From Phycisphaerales bacterium (GTDB lineage: Bacteria; Planctomycetota; Phycisphaerae; UBA1845), in the NCBI GenBank assembly GCA_020639095.1, contig JACKHH010000004.1, positions 1 to 64,000 of the forward strand: a DNA stretch of 64,000 nt, read 5' to 3'. Below, in pieces: positions 50,804-59,887 of the stretch. The notes under the pieces are model-generated. The model had not been told where the DNA came from. It did no database searches and saw only the letters and a list, made by a program, of their open reading frames with translations. Positions within the stretch are counted from its first letter, which is position 1. Each line of letters starts with the position of its first letter. Made by a program: the position numbers and the translations under genes.

Positions 50804-52078
50804 TCAAATGCGGACGAAGACGCGGCGGCGATACAAGGGATACATCAGCACCAACCAGAGCAGGACGTACGAGATGGCGTAGAGCAGCGATGCCGTCTGC
50901 GGTGCAGCCCACGAAGCGAACGCGTGCTGATACAACCAGCCGCCAACCGACGGACCGCCCTCACTCACGTGCCAGCGGTGCGACATCTTCGCTGTGAGCG
51001 ACGATGCCACGAAAACGACGATCGCATTCGACCCGAACACCAGCAGCGGGCCACACCAGCGCCGCCAGCCGCGAACGTCGATCGTCCAATAGCACATCGC
51101 CAGCACGTGCAGCGCCAGACCGGCAGTGTAGATCACGTACGAACTCGACCAGGTTTTCTTGTTGAGCGGAATGAACAGATCCAGGCACAAGCCCGCGAAC
51201 AGACAGACGTTGGCTGCGACGAACAATCCCACGAGCGTCGCGTGCCCGTCGCGCCCGCGTCGCAGCCACGCCCCGGTAAGCAGGCCGAGCAGCACCGTCG
51301 CCGTCGCGGGCAACGTGCTGAGCAGGCCTTCCGGATCGGGCCGCTCGCGATAAAGGTGGCCGGCGAGCACCTGGTTGTCGAGCCAATCGTGCAGCAAACC
51401 GTCCTGCCCGGTGACATCGGCTTGGTAGCCATCAGGCGCCGGCACGTACGCGACGACGAGGGCATACGCGATGAGGATGATCGTCGCCACCACCCCGCTG
51501 CCGCGCAGACCGAAACAAATGACCACCGACGACGCAAGGAAGTAGCAGGCGGCGATGCGTTGGAGCACACCCGGAACGCGCAGGCCCTTCGCGTGGAAGT
51601 AACCGAAGTCAATCGCGAAGAAGATGACCCCGCCCACAAGCATGGCGAGTCCAACGAGTTTCTTCGCGCGTGCGGTGCTGCTCGCGGATTGTTCCACGTT
51701 CGGCTTGTCTGGGAAGAGCAGTTGCAGCCCGGCGATCACGAGCAGGAACGGACCGATCAGCCGGAAATCCGGAAACCCGCCCATGCTCAGGCCAACCAGG
51801 AAAAGAATCACCGAGCGCCGCACGACGTGCGCCATGAGCAACAGCTTCGGCGCGCCGGAATCGCGGCGCTTCGCCAGGGAAAACGCCATCGACACGCCAA
51901 CGATGAAGAGAAAGAACGGAAAGACAAGGTCGGTCGGCGTGCAGCCATTCCACTCGGCGTGCCGCAGCGGCGGATAGATGTGCGCCCAAGTGCCCGGATT
52001 GTTCACCAGGATCATCCCGGCAATGGTCAGCCCGCGAAAGGCATCGAGCGAAAGCAATCGGGCTGGCGGTTTGGGCAC
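50804..52078 (-). CDS. HGSNAT/NagX-like membrane acyltransferase
   Basis: A 424-residue polytopic membrane protein of the heparan-alpha-glucosaminide N-acetyltransferase-like family (DUF5009-type). The N-terminal signature is RLLSLDAFRGLTIAGMILVN, then NNPGTWAHIYPPLRHAEWNG and PTDLVFPFFLFIVGVSM; about ten hydrophobic segments follow. Relatives move acetyl groups across the membrane onto amino sugars. GTG start with AGGGG upstream. A plus-strand open frame of 486 codons over it is a shadow. Confidence 0.88.
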   Translation of the reverse strand: MPKPPARLLSLDAFRGLTIAGMILVNNPGTWAHIYPPLRHAEWNGCTPTDLVFPFFLFIVGVSMAFSLAKRRDSGAPKLLLMAHVVRRSVILFLVGLSMGGFPDFRLIGPFLLVIAGLQLLFPDKPNVEQSASSTARAKKLVGLAMLVGGVIFFAIDFGYFHAKGLRVPGVLQRIAACYFLASSVVICFGLRGSGVVATIILIAYALVVAYVPAPDGYQADVTGQDGLLHDWLDNQVLAGHLYRERPDPEGLLSTLPATATVLLGLLTGAWLRRGRDGHATLVGLFVAANVCLFAGLCLDLFIPLNKKTWSSSYVIYTAGLALHVLAMCYWTIDVRGWRRWCGPLLVFGSNAIVVFVASSLTAKMSHRWHVSEGGPSVGGWLYQHAFASWAAPQTASLLYAISYVLLWLVLMYPLYRRRVFVRI

Positions 52079-52149
52079 GGCGATACCCCTGCACGACGAC
52101 GAAGATCAAACGTCACCGCGCAGTGTAGCAAACCAATCAAGGTCAACCA

Positions 52150-52190
52150 AACCCCTCTCCCCCTCGGGGGAGAGGCTGGGTGAGGGGGAA
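52150..52190. repeat. CCCCTCTCCCCCTC-GGGGGAGAGG repeat
   Basis: A long palindrome of the CCTCCCCC/GGGGGAGG family in the gap between the alpha/beta hydrolase and the acyltransferase. Confidence 0.6.
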
Positions 52191-52243
52191 TGAAGTGACG
52201 GGTCCTGTCACGGGAACAACGTGCAGCGGCAAACTTCACGCGC

Positions 52244-53272
52244 TCACTTCGCGTGCTGATCGATCCAGTCGACGGCAGTGCGCACGACATCCGCATCGAT
52301 CGGCCCGCTTCTCGACTTCGCGATCACACCGTAATCGCCATAGGTCACGTCGCCCGGCTGCTCTGGACCGAGTTGATGGCCGATACCCGCCCACACCTTC
52401 CAGGTATAGTCCGGGTGTTTGCCGCGACGCAGGTAGTCCGTGACCAAATAGCTTTCGGTGAGCCAGCGTTCGTCCAATTCACCGACCATCAGAAGCGTTG
52501 GCGTGCGTTGACGTAGGAGCACGTCCACCGGCCAGGGTGATCCGAGCCGGGTCGTGCCTTCAATCGGCACGCTCCACGCGTCGCGATGATCACGCAATAC
52601 GCGCAACCGATATGCTTGGCGCTCATCGGCAGTAAGCTCGATGCCATCGAAGTCGGCATTGTCTGCGTCGGCGAGCAGCTTGCGCGCGACATCAAGCTTC
52701 GACGGAATCAGCGACGCACCCGCGAGCATCACAACGCCCGGACAGTCCTTGTGCTCGTCAACCAGGGCGGCAGCCCGAGCTGCACCAAGACTGTGGCCCA
52801 GCAGAAAGATGTGATCGTCTGGAACAACCTTGGCTTTGCGGAATTCCACCATCGCCTTCCGCGCCTGCTCGACAGTCTGTGCCGGTGTGGGCACATCCAT
52901 CATGAATTGATCCTTGGCGTACAGCGGATCATCGCGGCGAATCGCGTGCCAGCGCATCACCACGAACCCGCGATCGCGAAAGGCGTCCGCGATGGTATCG
53001 CCGTCACGCGTTTCCTTGCCATCGATCGTCATGATCCCGGGCGCATGCCAATCGATCGCCGTCCCCAGCCCCCCACCCAGCAGCATCACCGCCCAAGGCC
53101 GGCGCACTGCGGCATCGGGCAATTCAATCCGCCCGTCGTAAACCCAACCGTTGTCGAGTTGAAAGGAGATGGGAAGTGCGTCCTGCGCTGCAACACACGC
53201 TGACGCGTGCATCACCAGCGCGACGACGAAGCAGAGAGTCTGAGCAATCACGTAATTCGTCGACAATCGCAT
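52244..53272 (-). CDS. Secreted alpha/beta hydrolase
   Basis: A 342-residue exported hydrolase. Signal peptide MRLSTNYVIAQTLCFVVALV, cut near CVAA. MLLGGGLGTAIDWH is the oxyanion region, GHSLGAARAAAL the nucleophile elbow, MVGELDERW the acid region and GIGHQLGPE the catalytic His. The overall plan matches dienelactone hydrolase/esterase relatives; the substrate is unknown. It could share a transcript with the downstream acyltransferase, though a repeat separates them. Confidence 0.82.
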   Translation of the reverse strand: MRLSTNYVIAQTLCFVVALVMHASACVAAQDALPISFQLDNGWVYDGRIELPDAAVRRPWAVMLLGGGLGTAIDWHAPGIMTIDGKETRDGDTIADAFRDRGFVVMRWHAIRRDDPLYAKDQFMMDVPTPAQTVEQARKAMVEFRKAKVVPDDHIFLLGHSLGAARAAALVDEHKDCPGVVMLAGASLIPSKLDVARKLLADADNADFDGIELTADERQAYRLRVLRDHRDAWSVPIEGTTRLGSPWPVDVLLRQRTPTLLMVGELDERWLTESYLVTDYLRRGKHPDYTWKVWAGIGHQLGPEQPGDVTYGDYGVIAKSRSGPIDADVVRTAVDWIDQHAK

Positions 53273-53310
53273 GCCTGCTTTTCTCCGGCGCCGATATCAA
53301 CTCGCGGAAC

Positions 53311-53835
53311 TCACGCGCACTCGAAATTCGTAACGTCGAGTACCTGATTGCACCAGCCGCACTCGGCATACAACCAATACCAGTCGAACAGGTCCTGAAA
53401 ACGCCCGGCGTACTCGACAAAGTCGGGTTCGACAAATATGTCTGTCGGGTAATCAAAACGCGCAAGCACCGCCAACGGACCTGGACCGCAAGTCGGACAG
53501 GCGAACTGCTTCTGCTCGCCTTCACCGCTCACCGTGCAGGAACCATGGCCAAGCTCGCTATCGTAGCCATGAATATCCGTGTTGATCGCTACTTTCACGG
53601 CACCACACGCCGAACAGCGCAGACTGATCGGCCCCACGAACACGGACTCATTTCCGTAATCCGGATTCCGCCAATCAAAACCTTCAATGAAGAGTCGATC
53701 TTGTCCGCAGGTACAGCGCACTCGGAACACGGTGCTTCCGTCGTGCGTGTCAACCGGCGGATACGCGACGTGCTCAGCCGCGAAACCGGCAATGCAACGT
53801 GGAACATGCGTCCGCAGGTACTCGTCAATGTCCAT
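53311..53835 (-). CDS. Cys-rich protein of unknown function
   Basis: A 174-residue soluble protein. I start at ATG 53835 (GAGG 9 bases upstream); the frame extends upstream through a hydrophobic stretch but without a good start. Four Cys pairs are spread along it (RCTCG, RCSACG, CPTCG, CGWCN), suggesting zinc binding. TDIFVEPDFVEYAGRFQDLF is not a motif I know. It lies 38 bp after the alpha/beta hydrolase start, in the same direction. Confidence 0.6.
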   Translation of the reverse strand: MDIDEYLRTHVPRCIAGFAAEHVAYPPVDTHDGSTVFRVRCTCGQDRLFIEGFDWRNPDYGNESVFVGPISLRCSACGAVKVAINTDIHGYDSELGHGSCTVSGEGEQKQFACPTCGPGPLAVLARFDYPTDIFVEPDFVEYAGRFQDLFDWYWLYAECGWCNQVLDVTNFECA

Positions 53836-54009
53836 CGTCTGGGTCCTCACTTGTGCAGGATATGCGATTGCCGACAAGAAATATTCATAGAGCTTAACGA
53901 GCGCAATGGCGAATTCCAAGAGAATCAGTCGCATAACCCAACGCGGAAACAACCATGCGCAGGAGGATCATTATCATGCTGCGCGCCACGGCGAAGCGGG
54001 CACCGACGT

Positions 54010-55359
54010 CTATCCTGCAAACCACTTACTGAATAACCGGCGCAGGAAGGAGGGTCGGCGGAGGAACTTCTCTGCGCCCTCGGCCATCTTGATCGGAGTC
54101 GACATGAATCGACGATGCAACTCTGCCACCTTGGCCAACGCAATGAGCCCGGCGGACTCTGCGCTCCGGATCAATCCGTCGAGAATCTGATCCATGTCGT
54201 CGAAGCAATGCTGATCCCACCCTAGACGGTAGTAGCAGTCGTATGCCAACTCGTACTGCCCGCTGGATTCAGCCCGTTCAGCCATTTGCAGCCAGTACCG
54301 CCGAACTCGTTCACACGTCCCACGGCTACCTTCATCGGCCGCAAGTCCACCGGCAAATGGGGGTGGCACGTCGTCGGTCGAGTAGTGTCCTTGAAGATCG
54401 CGCAGTCTTCCCAAGATGAAATGGCGATCGTCTAGCCCGGCGAATGGAGTGTTCGTGCCAAGCGTTCGCAAGGCGGCAAGGTAGTGTTTGGCGGCACCCG
54501 AGAGATCCTGCTGCCGCTCCGCGGCTCGGCCTGCGACAATGAACGGCCAGCCTAGATCCGTACGTATCTGCAAGATTTGATGGGCCCGACTCGCTGCTTC
54601 AAGCCAATTCTGTGCGATCAATGGCTCGATAGGCTGCCCGAGCACACCAATAAGTCGATCAAGTTCCTCGCGGGAAAGCGGAGGTGAACCAAACCATAGG
54701 TTAGGCCCAATCGTACATCGCGACAGCAGTTCGCATAGCAACTCGTGCTCCTTGAGGTACCTCAGTTTCTCAACGAGCTCAACCTTGAGATCAAGCAGAC
54801 ACAATTCACGTTGAGCAAATGCCTCGGAAATACCGGCAGCGACAAGAGCCCGAAGCGCCGACGATCGGTTGATCACATTGAACTCGGGCCAATGGAACGA
54901 CTGCGACGTCGCGCGCCGGACATATTCGAGCGCCCACACTTCAACCGGTCGGTCAATGGAGGCTTCGTCAGTGTACTCGTCAGGCGATATCTCGAGTCTG
55001 GTTTTTGCCAAGTCGCTCAGGATTGCTTCCGGCAATGACCGGCCATATGGCAACCAACAGCAAGTTTCATGAGACCAAGCGATGAACTCGGTGACTGTAC
55101 CGTCCTTGCCAATCCGCATTGCGACCACATCTCCGCATCCGTTTTCAAGGACCGGGATCGTGTCGGGAAGCATGAGTCCAGCCCAAATGGTGGACGATGA
55201 TAGGTCAAATACACAATCCGGAATCGTCGGAATTGCGAACTCGCCAAGCTGAATGGGATCCTGGCTTTCGAACAAGCACCGATCAAACCACTCGACCAAG
55301 TCCGCGGAGAGACGTACGCTCAGATCGCGCTCGAATCGCTCTGACCAAGGCGCTGACAT
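54010..55359 (-). CDS. Protein of unknown function, weakly SMI1/KNR4-like N-terminus
   Basis: A 449-residue soluble protein. ATG 55359 has GGAGG 9 bases upstream and is preferred over the longer frame. PDTIPVLENGCGDVVAMRIG followed by IAWSHET (about residues 75-115) resembles the NG-GD and HE signature of SUKH (SMI1/KNR4) domains, which often serve as immunity proteins; this match is weak. The C-terminal half is helical with TPR-like stretches (AAKHYLAALRTLG). No toxin gene is adjacent. Confidence 0.55.
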   Translation of the reverse strand: MSAPWSERFERDLSVRLSADLVEWFDRCLFESQDPIQLGEFAIPTIPDCVFDLSSSTIWAGLMLPDTIPVLENGCGDVVAMRIGKDGTVTEFIAWSHETCCWLPYGRSLPEAILSDLAKTRLEISPDEYTDEASIDRPVEVWALEYVRRATSQSFHWPEFNVINRSSALRALVAAGISEAFAQRELCLLDLKVELVEKLRYLKEHELLCELLSRCTIGPNLWFGSPPLSREELDRLIGVLGQPIEPLIAQNWLEAASRAHQILQIRTDLGWPFIVAGRAAERQQDLSGAAKHYLAALRTLGTNTPFAGLDDRHFILGRLRDLQGHYSTDDVPPPFAGGLAADEGSRGTCERVRRYWLQMAERAESSGQYELAYDCYYRLGWDQHCFDDMDQILDGLIRSAESAGLIALAKVAELHRRFMSTPIKMAEGAEKFLRRPSFLRRLFSKWFAG

Positions 55360-55465
55360 GACGAACCACCTCCGCCGGCAGCATATCACACAATGCAATG
55401 GGGATTCTCTCTACCCGCTGGCTATCATCGCGGAAGAGTCGTCGAATGCCAACAGATGAATTGTG

Positions 55466-57082
55466 TTAACTCATCATCGCGACGAGCATGCGCACGAAGA
55501 CCGTCATCATGATGAGCGCGACGGGGTAGGCTGCCGCGTAGGAAACTACCGGTGCTTCGGAGCCGGCGCTTGCGGTCACTGCGCCGATGCCCGGGGTCGA
55601 GGTCATGCCTCCGCAGATGCCGCCGAGCAGTTGTGGCAGCGAAACGTGCAGTACGCGATATGCAATGATTGCGCCAGCGACCATCGGAATCACCGCGACG
55701 ATGACAGCGGCTGCACACATCGCGATGCCGTAGCTTCGCAGCACCTCACCGAGGGCCGCTCCAGCGCTCACGCCCGCGTCCGCGAGCAGAAGCGTCAAAC
55801 CGATCTCGGTCAGCAGCAACCGGGCTGCACGCGGAAGGTGCCCCTTGATCGGCCCCACCTTGCCGAGGTGACCGAGCAGCAACGCCACGAGCAACGGCCC
55901 ACCGGATAATCCCAATGTGAGCTTCTGACCACCGATGCCGAACTCAACCACGCCCAGCGCCACACCCGCCGCGATCCCCAGCCCCAGCGACACGAGGTCC
56001 GTTTCGTCAAACGTCTGCACGTTGTGCCCGGCGAACTCGGAGAAGCGCTCCAGGTTCTCGTGCTCGCCGACAACGAGAAGCCGGTCGCCGTACTCGATCC
56101 GGTCCGCCACGCGCGGTACAAACTCAAGGTCGTGGCGCATGATCCGCGTCACCGTCACGCCAAACCGCGATCGCAGGTTCAACTCGAACAGGCTTTTCCC
56201 AACGAGGCGGCGATCGCTCACGACCACGTGCATGCTCTGGTCCTCGGTGTCGCGCACGACTCCGGTCTGGTCGTCGCGTTCGCCGAGCAGTTGAATCACC
56301 GGCGGCAGGCGGAATTTGCGCGCGACGATCAGCAAGCGCTGCCCCTCTTCGAGCACCAGCCCCGCGGGCAGCGGCTCAAGCCGATTGCCCACCAGCATCC
56401 GCGACACTTGGCAGTTGTAATCCGCGATGAAACTGAGATCGACGAGTTTGCGACCAATGACCGCGGGGTTGAGGACCTTGACGAGGACGCGCTCGATCCG
56501 CCGGGCATCCTCATCGAACGCCTCGGCATCACGCGTGAGCTTGCGCAGGTCCGCGCGCATCAGCCGCGGCAGGATGTGTACGAACGCGACGACGCAAATC
56601 AGCCCGAAGGGATACGCCAGACCAAATCCGACGCCGACCGAATTATCCTTCGGCAAGGCTTCGATACCAGCAGCCAGTCCCGGCGTGCTGGTCATGGCGC
56701 CCGCGAAGATGCCGGTCGCCAATGCCGGCGGCAAGCGAAACACACGGGCCACACCAAACGTCGTCAGCGCGCCGACCGCGACGATGCCCAGCGCCAGCAG
56801 CGCCATCACCTTGCCATGTCGACGAAACGCGCGGAAGAATGACGGCCCGGCACTGAGCCCGATGCAGTAGATGAAGAGCACCAACCCGACCGGTCCAATG
56901 CCAGCCGGCAGGTGATACCCGAAATGCCCGCCAGCCAGCGCGACGAAGATCACGCCCGACGGCCCGAGCGACATGCCCGCGACGCGCAACTTCCCGAGAA
57001 CCAACCCAACGGTGATGACGATCAGCAGCACCAATGCCGGGTGCTGCGCAAAAGGCGGACCGCTCGCCAACATGCCGCACAT
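55466..57082 (-). CDS. YidE/YbjL/AspT-type transporter with two TrkA-C domains
   Basis: A 538-residue membrane protein of the AspT/YidE duplication family, presumed anion or amino-acid antiporters. Two hydrophobic halves (GVIFVALAGGHFGYH and LGLGIAAGVALGVVEFGIGG) surround a cytoplasmic region of about 170 residues with two TrkA-C/RCK-C units (GKSLFELNLRSRFGVTVTRI is the clearer one). Start ATG 57082 is chosen for the short leader; ATG 57073 is possible. Transported substrate unknown. The second RCK-C unit suggests control by a nucleotide or metabolite. Confidence 0.85.
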   Translation of the reverse strand: MCGMLASGPPFAQHPALVLLIVITVGLVLGKLRVAGMSLGPSGVIFVALAGGHFGYHLPAGIGPVGLVLFIYCIGLSAGPSFFRAFRRHGKVMALLALGIVAVGALTTFGVARVFRLPPALATGIFAGAMTSTPGLAAGIEALPKDNSVGVGFGLAYPFGLICVVAFVHILPRLMRADLRKLTRDAEAFDEDARRIERVLVKVLNPAVIGRKLVDLSFIADYNCQVSRMLVGNRLEPLPAGLVLEEGQRLLIVARKFRLPPVIQLLGERDDQTGVVRDTEDQSMHVVVSDRRLVGKSLFELNLRSRFGVTVTRIMRHDLEFVPRVADRIEYGDRLLVVGEHENLERFSEFAGHNVQTFDETDLVSLGLGIAAGVALGVVEFGIGGQKLTLGLSGGPLLVALLLGHLGKVGPIKGHLPRAARLLLTEIGLTLLLADAGVSAGAALGEVLRSYGIAMCAAAVIVAVIPMVAGAIIAYRVLHVSLPQLLGGICGGMTSTPGIGAVTASAGSEAPVVSYAAAYPVALIMMTVFVRMLVAMMS

Positions 57083-57294
57083 GCTTCCACTCGTTAAGCC
57101 GCGTGTGCACGGCGAGGACCTTGCCGACGTTTCGCCCGGCATGCCGTGCCCCGATGCATCGCCACAATCCTATGCGTCTGGATTGGGCTGGCCAGAGAAT
57201 TCGTCGGTGTGCGGTAATCCCGACTGAAGACATACGCAAGGGCTGATAACTGTCGAGAGCAGCCACGCTGCGAGTATCGGACCGTTCGCCGGTG

Positions 57295-58584
57295 TCAGCC
57301 TGATACCACGCGGCCGTTGCGGCGATACATGAGCACCGCTGTCCCCAGCGTCAGGAGGCTCAGCATCGTCGGTTCCGGAATGGCATAAACATCGAAGCCG
57401 GAGTCGTTGACTTGCCCATAGGTGAGCAGGAAGTGGGCGTCGGTTAGGGCTCCTGGCGATCTGAACGCCGAACTGCTGTTCCCACGCGACCCGCTGAATG
57501 TATCAACCAGAGTGAGCGTGTCGGTGTCGTAAACTCGCGTTTGCGAACTGCTGAACGTCCAGACGTAACCGTCGCTGACCATCGGCGCCATACCGTTTGC
57601 GAAGCTCCCGGTCACAAAATCCACCTCGTCCCCAGTGGCTGGGTCCAGCTTGACGAGCCGCGTGTTGTCCGATGAGTAAATGTAGCCATCCTCGTCAATG
57701 GCAACGTCCATGCGAGCATCGATTCCAGGATCGTCGTTAGTCTTCTGCCAAATCTGACTAATCGTGCTGTTGTCCGTGTACGCGTAGGCTGTAAGTCCCC
57801 CGGAAATTCCCGAATACAACTCCGAAACGTAGAATTGCCCGCGTGCCTCGTCATACGCAACTGTCGCGCCACCCCCGCCGCTTCCGCTGCCACTCTGGAA
57901 TTCATTCGGGGTGCCGGTGGTCATGTCGAACGCGTAATAATGATTGGGGCCGGCGACAACAACAGAATCGCCGATAATCGTCGGAATCGAGTCGCCCCCC
58001 ATGTTCCCCGAGCCGGTCCAGATGACCGCCCCTGACGTATCTCCCAATTCAATAGCCTGGATATCTCGATTGGTGGCGACATAGGCCACAAGCTTGTTGG
58101 TCGTGGGGTTGCGATGCAACGTCGGCATGTTGTTTGTGTGGTTGCTCAACGGGACGGTGTACTTCAACGCGCCCGTTGCAGCATCATGGACGTAGAGGCC
58201 GTCCTCTGAGTCGCGGTTCTCGGCGGAGTACACGATTAACCCCTCGCCATAGGTCGGCGCAGAAGGTGAAAAATAGCTCTGGGAATACTCCCAGTTGACT
58301 GAACCATCTGAAAGATCGAAGGAGGCAACTCGCGTTTGCTCACCTACTCCATAGCGCATGCTGTAGACCTTGCTCCCGACAACAAGTGGCAGGGAGTAAC
58401 CGTCCGGTGCGCTCCAAGAGTAGTTCAAGTCCTGTGGATTGAACGACACCGGCGAACGACCAGTGTGCTGAGCATCGTGCTGATATGTTGACCAGGCATC
58501 CGCCAAGACCGCGTCCGCGGACCACGCCCACAATGCCGAGAATACCAATACCAATCGAGCGACCGTCGCTCCATTCCACTTCAT
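57295..58584 (-). CDS. PQQ-like beta-propeller protein with PEP-CTERM tail
   Basis: A 429-residue exported protein. I start at ATG 58584 (AGGAG 7 bases upstream); signal MKWNGATVARLVLVFSALWA with cut near VLA. Blades of the PQQ-binding-like propeller type repeat along the body (YIYSSDNTRLVKLDPATGDE, GLYVHDAATGALKYT). The end IPEPTMLSLLTLGTAVLMYRR is a PEP-CTERM sorting signal. A promoter with an overlapping palindrome is at 58737-58766. Confidence 0.85.
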   Translation of the reverse strand: MKWNGATVARLVLVFSALWAWSADAVLADAWSTYQHDAQHTGRSPVSFNPQDLNYSWSAPDGYSLPLVVGSKVYSMRYGVGEQTRVASFDLSDGSVNWEYSQSYFSPSAPTYGEGLIVYSAENRDSEDGLYVHDAATGALKYTVPLSNHTNNMPTLHRNPTTNKLVAYVATNRDIQAIELGDTSGAVIWTGSGNMGGDSIPTIIGDSVVVAGPNHYYAFDMTTGTPNEFQSGSGSGGGGATVAYDEARGQFYVSELYSGISGGLTAYAYTDNSTISQIWQKTNDDPGIDARMDVAIDEDGYIYSSDNTRLVKLDPATGDEVDFVTGSFANGMAPMVSDGYVWTFSSSQTRVYDTDTLTLVDTFSGSRGNSSSAFRSPGALTDAHFLLTYGQVNDSGFDVYAIPEPTMLSLLTLGTAVLMYRRNGRVVSG

Positions 58585-58736
58585 GACACCGCTCCTCATG
58601 TGACCCGGCTGCGGGCTGCGCGTATCGCAACCGCCGCTGGGTCGACCAGACGCAAAGCTGCAAATGCTCAGAATGATTGGAAGGGCGAGTCCTAAATCGA
58701 CGTGCTCTCTCTCACCGCCTCCAAGAATTGCCTTTA

Positions 58737-58766
58737 AATTTAGCAACCCGACAACATTGTTGTCAA
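58737..58766 (-). promoter_or_regulatory. Promoter with overlapping palindromic operator for the PQQ-like gene
   Basis: On the minus strand TTGACA (58766-58761), 18-bp spacer, TAAATT (58742-58737). The palindrome GACAACA-T-TGTTGTC (58750-58764) overlaps the -35 box. A leader of about 145 bases follows. Around it, 58585-59116 has no gene; it is more AT-rich than its neighbours. Confidence 0.65.
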
Positions 58767-58985
58767 TACTTCATTTCCAAATATGGGCAATTGCCAAGGA
58801 TGTCCCAATAGGGCCCGTCTTGGCCGTTTATCACGTTTGAGAAACCGCAATCGACGTCGCGTACAAGCAAAATGCCCTCGTCAAGCGGCTATGCGAGAAG
58901 GATTTGGCAAGCTGGACTTAAGTATCCCCACGCGTTGCGAGGCCTCGCATTGGCGGCGTGACAATGGAAAAACACTACCGGGCGA

Positions 58986-59014
58986 TTGACTTGGCGGCTC
59001 CATCCGGATACCTT
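58986..59014 (+). promoter_or_regulatory. Candidate promoter for the PEP-CTERM gene at 59117
   Basis: TTGACT at 58986-58991, 17-bp spacer, TACCTT at 59009-59014, giving a leader of about 95 bases. The -35 is strong and the -10 moderate. Confidence 0.4.
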
Positions 59015-59116
59015 GGCTGGCCAGAGGAGACGAGAGAGACGCTGAGCAAATCCTTCGCAATTCGGTAGTCTCATCAGACAGAGCCGTGTGCATCGCACAA
59101 TCGAGAGGAGAGAGAC

Positions 59117-59806
59117 ATGCCAAAACAAGCGCGCGCATATCTTGGGATTGCAGCACTATTGGCCGCATTGGCTGCGTCGCAGTCCAATGCCGACATGGTC
59201 CTGGTTGATAACATCACACAGCATGTGAGTACGAGCTACTTCACGAGTGCTGGATACGGAGCCGGCGTAAATGGAATCGTCAATGAATCCGCGTTGCAGG
59301 AGTTTGAAGCCCCATTCAGCGGGCAGGTAACATCTATCGCCACAATCATGTTCAAATTCAGCCCGGCGGAGACCGAGCCGTTGCGCATTTCCCTACATAC
59401 CGCTGTCAATAATGTACCTGGAACGCAACTCGGTGAGATCATTGTACCAGCCAATTCAATACCCTATCCCGATGATACCGAGCTGACTTTTGATTTTACC
59501 AGCGCGAATGCAAACGTCATCGCGGGTGAGCGATACTTGGTCGCCTTTCACGTCGCCAACCCGGTCGTTTCCCTTGCGCGGTATGGATTTCCGCACGTTT
59601 GGTCCGTAAGTTCGAATTTGGGCTACGGTTCAGTATCGGGACAAGACGGACTGAACGGAGGTTACCTCCTTCCGTTTCCAGACGACGAGCCCAGTGTATT
59701 CGGCGAGTTGGCGCTGCGCATACATGCTATTCCGGAACCCACAACCGGTACACTTATGATCATTGTGGCGATTGGTGCGATCAGCGGGCGAAGAAAGTCA
59801 CGGTGA
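59117..59806 (+). CDS. PEP-CTERM sorting-domain secreted protein
   Basis: A 229-residue exported protein. Signal MPKQARAYLGIAALLAALAA with cut near SNA. The body is a beta-sandwich-like domain (FEAPFSGQVTSIATIMFKF, AGERYLVAFHVANP), similar in style to choice-of-anchor domains. The end IPEPTTGTLMIIVAIGAISG, then GRRKSR, is a PEP-CTERM tail. GGAG-rich purines lie directly before the ATG. It is divergent from the PQQ-like PEP-CTERM gene. Confidence 0.8.
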   Translation: MPKQARAYLGIAALLAALAASQSNADMVLVDNITQHVSTSYFTSAGYGAGVNGIVNESALQEFEAPFSGQVTSIATIMFKFSPAETEPLRISLHTAVNNVPGTQLGEIIVPANSIPYPDDTELTFDFTSANANVIAGERYLVAFHVANPVVSLARYGFPHVWSVSSNLGYGSVSGQDGLNGGYLLPFPDDEPSVFGELALRIHAIPEPTTGTLMIIVAIGAISGRRKSR

Positions 59807-59887
59807 AACAAAAGCGTTTACCAATCCCGCGCGTCAGACGCCCCACGATGGGGTATGACCTTGCGGGCGTTTCATGGCCGTCATTGT

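Noticed and set aside
50723..52183. 486-codon plus-strand open frame over the HGSNAT-like gene
   Set aside because: Shadow frame opposite a well-supported membrane protein; charged repetitive composition.
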